Source of the DNA: a virus
Length of the DNA stretch: 25,098 nucleotides
Direction: 5' to 3' (one strand)
Virus record (IMG/VR): IMGVR_UViG_3300021962_000600
Span: 1 to 25,098 of that record
The notes under the pieces are model-generated. The model was given only the letters and a program-made list of their open reading frames with translations. It had not been told where the DNA came from and searched no databases. Made by a program: the position numbers and the translations under genes. Positions within the stretch are counted from its first letter, which is position 1; every line of letters starts with the position of its first letter. Below, in pieces: positions 19,505 to 25,098 of this stretch.

Positions 19505-22500
19505 TTAGAAGCCCCACGCGTCGGCTTCTTCCTCCCATCTACCTTCAAACCCCACACCGGGCAAACTACCCATTTTCATTCTGGCAGTGTTGCGATCCCG
19601 AGTTTCGATAGACTGTCTTAGGTCGGAGCTCTTAATTGTTTTTTGTGGGTACTCACGGTTGAACTCCACAATATCTTCCAGAGCGCTCAGGTATCCGGCA
19701 GAGTCTTTGGTGCGATAAGCGGTATATATTCTCTCGTACAGCCGATTACGCTTGTTCATGATGCTGTCTTCGTAACGATTCTGTCGAGTCGTGAAGTCCA
19801 TGCTGCGAGCGTAATCGGCCGGTGCGAACCCCAAAAACTGCGACAGCAGAGCGCCTGCACCAACATCATCAACCACAGGGTCCCCTCGCAGTGTGAGCGC
19901 ACCTTTAGACGCAAACCGTGCTGTTTTGAACATGTTAGACAGCGCCACCGGCATCAGACTTTCAACACCTCGGTCTATACGACCTTCTTGGATCAGCTCT
20001 ATACCGCGAACAAACCGGTTTATTGAACCAAATGTCGGTCCGCCAAACATCGCCACTCCCCAATCCCAAATGCTCGCGCCATCCGGCAAAGTGGTGTCCC
20101 TGATGAGCATGTTGGTGTACTCAATACGCGGACCGATGTTCATGTTGAGCGCCGCCGCGAACAACCCTTCAGTCGCCCCAGTGCCGATAGTTTTTCGCAT
20201 CAAGGTTTCTGCGTCATCTTCTTCGTCATCCGCAAAGGCATCATAGACCGCAAAGACCACGCCCATGAGAGGAAGTCCGCGCACCCCAGCAAGCGCAGCC
20301 GACATAGCGGACATCATTAACCACTGACTCCATGCGGCGCGTTTTAGTTTTTGAGCATCCGCGTCGTTGGGGTCTACGCCTCGGAACATAGTGCTGAGAA
20401 GTCTACCCTGCAAATAGTACTGCAGTGACGCGTACTGCTTATACATTCCAACAACAGACCATATCGGGTGCTGGGTGTATCCGGGCTTTGTGAGCGATGA
20501 AGACCCGCCATTTAGCATAAGGCTGTCCCTGACAGCTTCTTGCGCGACACTTTGGCGAACCTCTGGGGTTATAGCTTTTCCTTCTTTTTTCAGTTTTGCC
20601 AGTTCCGCTTTATACTGCGCGGTTACTGTCATCTCGCGTTTGAAGCGCTCGGTGCTGTGCAGCAGAACACCCATGTAGGCGTTTGCATTAGACAGCAGCC
20701 CACTTTCGCCAACTTCGACCGATTCTTTTTGCGTCGAAAAACGCTGCGAATGCCCCGTGAGCAGCAGCTCGTCTCTCAGTTCTTTAAGCTCCGCAGTTTC
20801 TGGGTCAAGGTTTGGGTCGTTATAATCGTGGTTGAGGATCGACGGGAAAGCTCGGGTGGTTTCAAAGTCCCTGCCGCTGATCTTCATTTCGTCAAGAAGC
20901 GCTTTTATTTCCGGGCTATTAAGCTCGGCGTCAGTTAAATCTTTTGTAATAAGCGTTTCAATTTTTGACGTGAAGCCGCCGCCGAGTATCGTTTTTGCCG
21001 CATCGGCCATTGCTTTCAGTGCCCCTACCCGACCATATTTCTTCTGCAGATGCGGATAGGTGATCATCGCAAGAGACAGCGAGTCTACGATAGGGGAGGA
21101 CACGTTACCCCCAAGAGTCCATGCGAATGTCAGGGTCTTGGTGACGTTAGACCAATTCGGCAACGTCGGGTTAATTGCAAACTTGGTGCGGCTTGTAAGC
21201 TCGCGCATCAACGGAGAAAACTTTTCCGGGCTATCCATCAGTTTATACTCCGCTTGGAGTTTTCTAAGTCCTTCACGAATTTGCGCCCCGTGCTTCAAGT
21301 TTTCCAACTGGCGCCCCGTTCCTATGACGCTTTGTACGAACCGATCAAATGGGTCCTTTGTGTACCCCGGAGTGTCTTTTCTAGCCACGATGCGTTTTGC
21401 AATGGAACGCGAAGGCGAAAGCGCCGCCGCCGCCTCCAGCACCGCACGTTGTGTATCTTTGTTGACATTGCCGTTCTGCATAATCCCTATGAGCTCGCCG
21501 ATGAAACTATTTGACGGCGCGTTGCCCAGCATTTCTTCTATCTGCCGATCCATTCTGTCCGCGGTGCTTATGGTTCCGGGAACAACCAAAGGGTCACCTT
21601 CAAGCTGGTCCATGCGCAGGTCTCGTTCCAACTTACTTTTGAAAATTTCGTAAGCAAGCTCCGGGGTGCCTTTTTCTTTTGTGAAAAAGCTCAGCTTGTA
21701 ATCACCGTCAGGACGGGTATTGGGCTCGTACCCGTCAATACCTTTGGTTTGCAGCTCCTGCATAAACTTGTTTGTAATGGAGGTTGTTAACTGCTTGTCA
21801 CCGGCCATAGAGGCGACGCCTGCGTTTATTGCCTCAACTATTTGTTTGAACTGATTGTCGTACACTTGGCGTCGCACACGATAAAGCTGTTGCCCCTTAG
21901 CGCCCACCTTTTGCCACAGCCCGTCTTTGCCTTTGAGCTTTTTATATGCCTTGAGTTTGTCAGGGTCTGTTGCGTATCGAGACTCCGGATAACGAAGATC
22001 AACGCGAGCTTCATTTCCTTGGTTTACGAGCTCTGTGAAAGCCTCCAATTCTTCTGCTGTGGCGTCGTTAACGTACGCTTTCTGCCGGTCGATAGTGGCT
22101 GCGGCTGACTGAACAAACACTTCTCTGGCGCCTTCACCTTTTTGCATGGTGTTGTGGAACTGGGCCATTGCGCGTTTGAAGCCAGCTGACAAGTCCTTGC
22201 TATGCCGCACCAAATCTTCGATGGAGTTCAGATGCAGAGAGTAATACAACGCCGTTTTCCCAGAGCGCGTTGCTCGATCCATACCGTCGTACAGCGCACG
22301 GGTCGCTTTTGCGCTTTTTGGGTTTACCGCCAGCTTTTTCACAGTGTCGTCCACGACGCTCAAGAACAACTGGTTGCCGTCTATAGTGTTAATTGTGTCG
22401 ATGGCTTTGTTGGCCTTGGCGACTCGTGCAGCGTCCTCCTTTGCCCCCATACGCTTTGTTAAATCAATGAGCTCTTCCAAGGTACCTGACTCGGACGCTG

Positions 22501-25098
22501 GCAGGCCCACGATACGGCGTATAGCGTCTATAAACCGCTCCCACCAGTTTTGTCGTTTGAGCAGGCTTTGGAATTTTTGATTGCTTATGCCTTCAGCAAC
22601 AAACTCGTAAGGATTAAGAAGCCCGTACGCATCTGATTCTGGGTGCTGCGCTTTGTACTGCTCGAATAGCTTGACTACCCGCTTGCCTTCGGGGGTTCCG
22701 CGAGCAATAGCGTTGACCGTCATCGGGTGAATGAACTCGTGCACAAACGTCTGCGCAACCGATTCGGCTCGTGGGTCGAGATAGATCGCCTCGTCACCCT
22801 TGGACGGGTGCACGTACTCGCCTACGACACTCGGGTCATCGTAGCGCTTGGAAATCACAGGCACATTGATGTTCGGCGCAACGCGCAGCATCTGAGCTGC
22901 CATGTCTCGCAGCGCTTGCGGGAGGTCTTTGTCCTGTGTGATCGCACGCAGTATTTGCGCCGGAGTCGCGCCCTGCTTGACCAACTGCATGATTCGCTGG
23001 TTGGCTGGAATGTTGGCAGCTTCTTCTCGCTTGGGCTGGACGGCGTTGAGGATGGGACCTTCAATCTGCGCAACAACCCGGTTGTACGTTTCAGGGTCAG
23101 ACGTTCTGAGATTGCCCAGCCACTGCGTGGCTTTTCCCTTGGCCGGCATGTCGTCCAGCTGCAGCTCTTCCGCAGCGCTTCGGATGTCTTGGTCCGGGTA
23201 CGTTGTTGTCGCAGGCTCCGCCGCTGGTGCGACAGGTGCAGTTTCTACCGGGGCCTTGGGGACTTGGGCGGCAGGTCGGCGCATTTCCACCCCGTCTTCG
23301 TCCCGATTTGTTACTTCAAACCCTCTTCTGCCGTACCACTCAACAAGCTGTGGTGTGGTCATCCCAGAACCATCGAAAGATAGGTCTTTTGCCGTCAAAG
23401 AAACCGGGACTTGTTGCTTATCCGCTTCCGCCAAAACCATATCGAGTAACTTGGAGGCGTTTCCTTTTCCCGGTTCAATTGCACGTATACTGCTTATATG
23501 AAGCCTGTTTCCAAAGTTAACTACTTCAACGGCGGCGCTAGTGTCAGGGGAGAGCAGTTCTTTTTCATTAGAAGGGTTGGGGGAAAGCATGGATTCAAGC
23601 GAAGAAATAACCTCTTTAATTTTTTCATTACCTTTCCCCAACTTAATCTTTGGTGCTGATTCAACCGCAGGTTCCACAGGAATACTGTCAGCCAGTTTTG
23701 TAACGGCTGCGGCGACTTCGGGCTTTACCACCGGGTTGGCAGCAAATGCAGTCAGCTCGGCTTTTGCCTGTGCAGGGGACTTGTTTTTTACGCGCTTTCT
23801 GACAGGCGCCGCTTTGGGCACCCCAGCTTCGTCGAGGGCTGCGTCAAAATCAAAGACCATCTGCTGCGGTGCAGCGCCTTGATCGGCTGCCGGGGCTTCT
23901 TGTGCAGGAGCTTGCGCAGCTGGTGCACCCTTTGCCCGGGGGATAACCGGGATTTCAAGCTGACCTTCCAGTCCTCGACCGGTGCGGTCAAGCCGCTCAC
24001 GGTTGAGCCGAGCCTTTTCGGCACGCTCTTGTTCCTGCGGTGAAACCACAACCGGAGCTGCCGGGGGTACTGTTCTGCGCTCAGGGATCAAACTTTCAAG
24101 CGGGGCCACCCCGGCGCGCTGCTCGGCCTCTTGTCTGGCTTGCAACGCCGCGTCGGCTGCTGCTCTTTCTGTTTCGGCCGTTGTAACGGCTTGCTGTACA
24201 CCAACCGCACGCTCAATGGTGGCGAGTTCGGTTTCCGTTGGAGTTGTGTTAGCAAACCCCTGACGGCGCAGCTCTGCGCTGAACGCACGAGCCAAGTTCG
24301 CGGGGTCGGCAATCCGCCCGCTTTCAATAATGGGGAGTAGTATCTGTCTGCGTTTTTCGTCTGATTCGGCTGCACGAGCCGCTTCTCTACGCGCATCCAG
24401 CGTTGCGATTTCCTCAACCGTACGAGTTCTTTCGGCGTCGGCACGGGCTGCTTCTTGAGCAGCCAACCGTGCGTCTTCCTCTTGCTGCATGCGGGCAAGC
24501 TCTTCTTCGTCCAGCAAATCCTGTATCTGCCGGGTCTCGTCGATGTCGATAAAGTCGGATTGGACATCCGCCGGTGACCTAACTCTGATTCTTTCTTCTA
24601 GCGGTATCTCTTCTTCCGGTGCCGCAATAGTTCCTATAGGAGCAAAGTCCTCGTCTTCTGCTTTACGTCGAAAGATGGGGGAATCGAGTATGGGGCGTAT
24701 GCGAGAGATAACTTCTGGCTTATTGCGGCGCACCAGCGGGTTATTTATGTAGCTTGTAAGTATAGCTTCGGCTTCTGCTCGTTGTGCGCGGTCAGCCAAA
24801 TCCAAACCAAACAGCTTGTTTGCCGTGGATTTTCCAAGATCGAGACCAATTTCTTCTATAATATCGGAGTCAAACACCGTGGCTAGTTCTTGGCCGCCAA
24901 ATAACCCACCTTCAATGCTCGGGGGTGCGGGGGGCACTTCAGGTGCCTGTTCTTCCTCTGTAGGCGCAGGAGGTGGTGCGCCAGCAGCCGAACGGTCCTT
25001 TACAAACAGGTCGAACAGACCTTGCACAAGTCCGCCTACCCCAGCGCCGTAACCGAAAGACTCGCCGGTTCCAACAAACACACCCTGCTCTGGGTCAT
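19505..25098 (-). CDS. Giant phage polyvalent protein (GNAT-like, HExxH peptidase-like, LPD38-like), 5' partial
   Basis: At least 1,858 aa and open to the right edge; the codons before GTG 25081 are in frame (DPEQG), so the true start lies outside. Numbered from that GTG: Gly-rich hydrophobic start (1-23); Pro/Glu-rich and charged coiled coil (about 180-330); Ala/Pro-rich linkers; a GNAT-like domain (about 516-602, EPGKGNASKLLDMVLAEA ... LVEWYGRRGFEV ... VEMRRP); a metallopeptidase-like domain with HEFIH (781-785) and NPYEFVAEG (823-831); long helical regions; an LPD38-like domain from about 1310 (NWSNVTKTLTFAWTLGGNVSSPIV); a hydrophobic stretch (LMMSAMSAALAGV ... LPLMGVVFAVYDAF); and a charged helical C-terminus. 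Polyvalent proteins of this kind are packaged in virions and injected with the DNA, where their domains counter host defences or modify host proteins. Specific targets are unknown. Confidence 0.85.
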   Translation of the reverse strand, partial: DPEQGVFVGTGESFGYGAGVGGLVQGLFDLFVKDRSAAGAPPPAPTEEEQAPEVPPAPPSIEGGLFGGQELATVFDSDIIEEIGLDLGKSTANKLFGLDLADRAQRAEAEAILTSYINNPLVRRNKPEVISRIRPILDSPIFRRKAEDEDFAPIGTIAAPEEEIPLEERIRVRSPADVQSDFIDIDETRQIQDLLDEEELARMQQEEDARLAAQEAARADAERTRTVEEIATLDARREAARAAESDEKRRQILLPIIESGRIADPANLARAFSAELRRQGFANTTPTETELATIERAVGVQQAVTTAETERAAADAALQARQEAEQRAGVAPLESLIPERRTVPPAAPVVVSPQEQERAEKARLNRERLDRTGRGLEGQLEIPVIPRAKGAPAAQAPAQEAPAADQGAAPQQMVFDFDAALDEAGVPKAAPVRKRVKNKSPAQAKAELTAFAANPVVKPEVAAAVTKLADSIPVEPAVESAPKIKLGKGNEKIKEVISSLESMLSPNPSNEKELLSPDTSAAVEVVNFGNRLHISSIRAIEPGKGNASKLLDMVLAEADKQQVPVSLTAKDLSFDGSGMTTPQLVEWYGRRGFEVTNRDEDGVEMRRPAAQVPKAPVETAPVAPAAEPATTTYPDQDIRSAAEELQLDDMPAKGKATQWLGNLRTSDPETYNRVVAQIEGPILNAVQPKREEAANIPANQRIMQLVKQGATPAQILRAITQDKDLPQALRDMAAQMLRVAPNINVPVISKRYDDPSVVGEYVHPSKGDEAIYLDPRAESVAQTFVHEFIHPMTVNAIARGTPEGKRVVKLFEQYKAQHPESDAYGLLNPYEFVAEGISNQKFQSLLKRQNWWERFIDAIRRIVGLPASESGTLEELIDLTKRMGAKEDAARVAKANKAIDTINTIDGNQLFLSVVDDTVKKLAVNPKSAKATRALYDGMDRATRSGKTALYYSLHLNSIEDLVRHSKDLSAGFKRAMAQFHNTMQKGEGAREVFVQSAAATIDRQKAYVNDATAEELEAFTELVNQGNEARVDLRYPESRYATDPDKLKAYKKLKGKDGLWQKVGAKGQQLYRVRRQVYDNQFKQIVEAINAGVASMAGDKQLTTSITNKFMQELQTKGIDGYEPNTRPDGDYKLSFFTKEKGTPELAYEIFKSKLERDLRMDQLEGDPLVVPGTISTADRMDRQIEEMLGNAPSNSFIGELIGIMQNGNVNKDTQRAVLEAAAALSPSRSIAKRIVARKDTPGYTKDPFDRFVQSVIGTGRQLENLKHGAQIREGLRKLQAEYKLMDSPEKFSPLMRELTSRTKFAINPTLPNWSNVTKTLTFAWTLGGNVSSPIVDSLSLAMITYPHLQKKYGRVGALKAMADAAKTILGGGFTSKIETLITKDLTDAELNSPEIKALLDEMKISGRDFETTRAFPSILNHDYNDPNLDPETAELKELRDELLLTGHSQRFSTQKESVEVGESGLLSNANAYMGVLLHSTERFKREMTVTAQYKAELAKLKKEGKAITPEVRQSVAQEAVRDSLMLNGGSSSLTKPGYTQHPIWSVVGMYKQYASLQYYLQGRLLSTMFRGVDPNDADAQKLKRAAWSQWLMMSAMSAALAGVRGLPLMGVVFAVYDAFADDEEDDAETLMRKTIGTGATEGLFAAALNMNIGPRIEYTNMLIRDTTLPDGASIWDWGVAMFGGPTFGSINRFVRGIELIQEGRIDRGVESLMPVALSNMFKTARFASKGALTLRGDPVVDDVGAGALLSQFLGFAPADYARSMDFTTRQNRYEDSIMNKRNRLYERIYTAYRTKDSAGYLSALEDIVEFNREYPQKTIKSSDLRQSIETRDRNTARMKMGSLPGVGFEGRWEEEADAWGF

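Noticed and set aside
19643-25052. Plus-strand ORFs opposite the giant minus-strand gene
   Set aside because: All are antisense shadows of one continuous long reading frame with clear domain motifs; none has a convincing ribosome site or domain.

Overview
This window looks like part of a tailed double-stranded DNA bacteriophage (or prophage) genome, probably infecting a Gram-negative bacterium. The evidence is the gene content (family A DNA polymerase, primase-helicase, dUTPase, SleB-type endolysin, giant virion-associated polyvalent protein), the tight packing with 4-nt start/stop overlaps, many small unknown ORFs, and Shine-Dalgarno sites and promoters of ordinary bacterial type. The host cannot be named from sequence alone. 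No RNA gene, integrase, IS element or CRISPR array was seen. No gene-free stretch exceeds 300 bases; the longest is 4757-4979.

Layout. (i) 1-526: a Gly-X hexanucleotide-repeat ORF cut by the left edge, then a small phage protein. (ii) 534-4756: a near-consensus sigma70 promoter drives what looks like an operon: DUF3150 protein, MoxR-type AAA+ ATPase, HExxH/VWA protein, a small unknown, a zinc-ribbon/J-domain-like protein and a VRR-NUC nuclease. An 18-bp palindrome occurs three times here, in front of the first two genes and at the end of the nuclease gene. (iii) 4980-9770: an accessory block of mostly small, translationally coupled genes: HTH protein, SleB hydrolase, two tandemly duplicated alanine-repeat proteins, a DUF6378-like protein and dUTPase. 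(iv) 9767-19436: the DNA metabolism module: family A DNA polymerase with a Leu at the position equivalent to E. coli Phe762, Cas4/RecB-like Fe-S nuclease, an unusual two-part ORF ending in an HNH-like small protein, SNF2-type helicase, a small HTH protein, a probable ssDNA-binding protein with a zinc site and acidic tail, and a primase-DUF927 helicase fusion. (v) A strong terminator at 19465-19500 closes the plus-strand block. (vi) 19505-25098, minus strand: one very long ORF, open to the right edge, encoding a polyvalent protein with a coiled-coil/Pro-Ala-rich front, a GNAT-like domain, an HEFIH metallopeptidase-like domain and an LPD38-like C-terminal region, probably an ejected virion protein.

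How it fits together: the plus-strand genes supply nucleotide hygiene (dUTPase), priming and unwinding (primase-helicase, SNF2), synthesis (PolA), strand protection (SSB-like) and recombination/processing (Cas4-like, VRR-NUC). The minus-strand gene faces them and probably begins the late/structural module. The least understood parts are the DUF3150-MoxR-VWA triad with its palindromic sites and the duplicated Ala-repeat genes.
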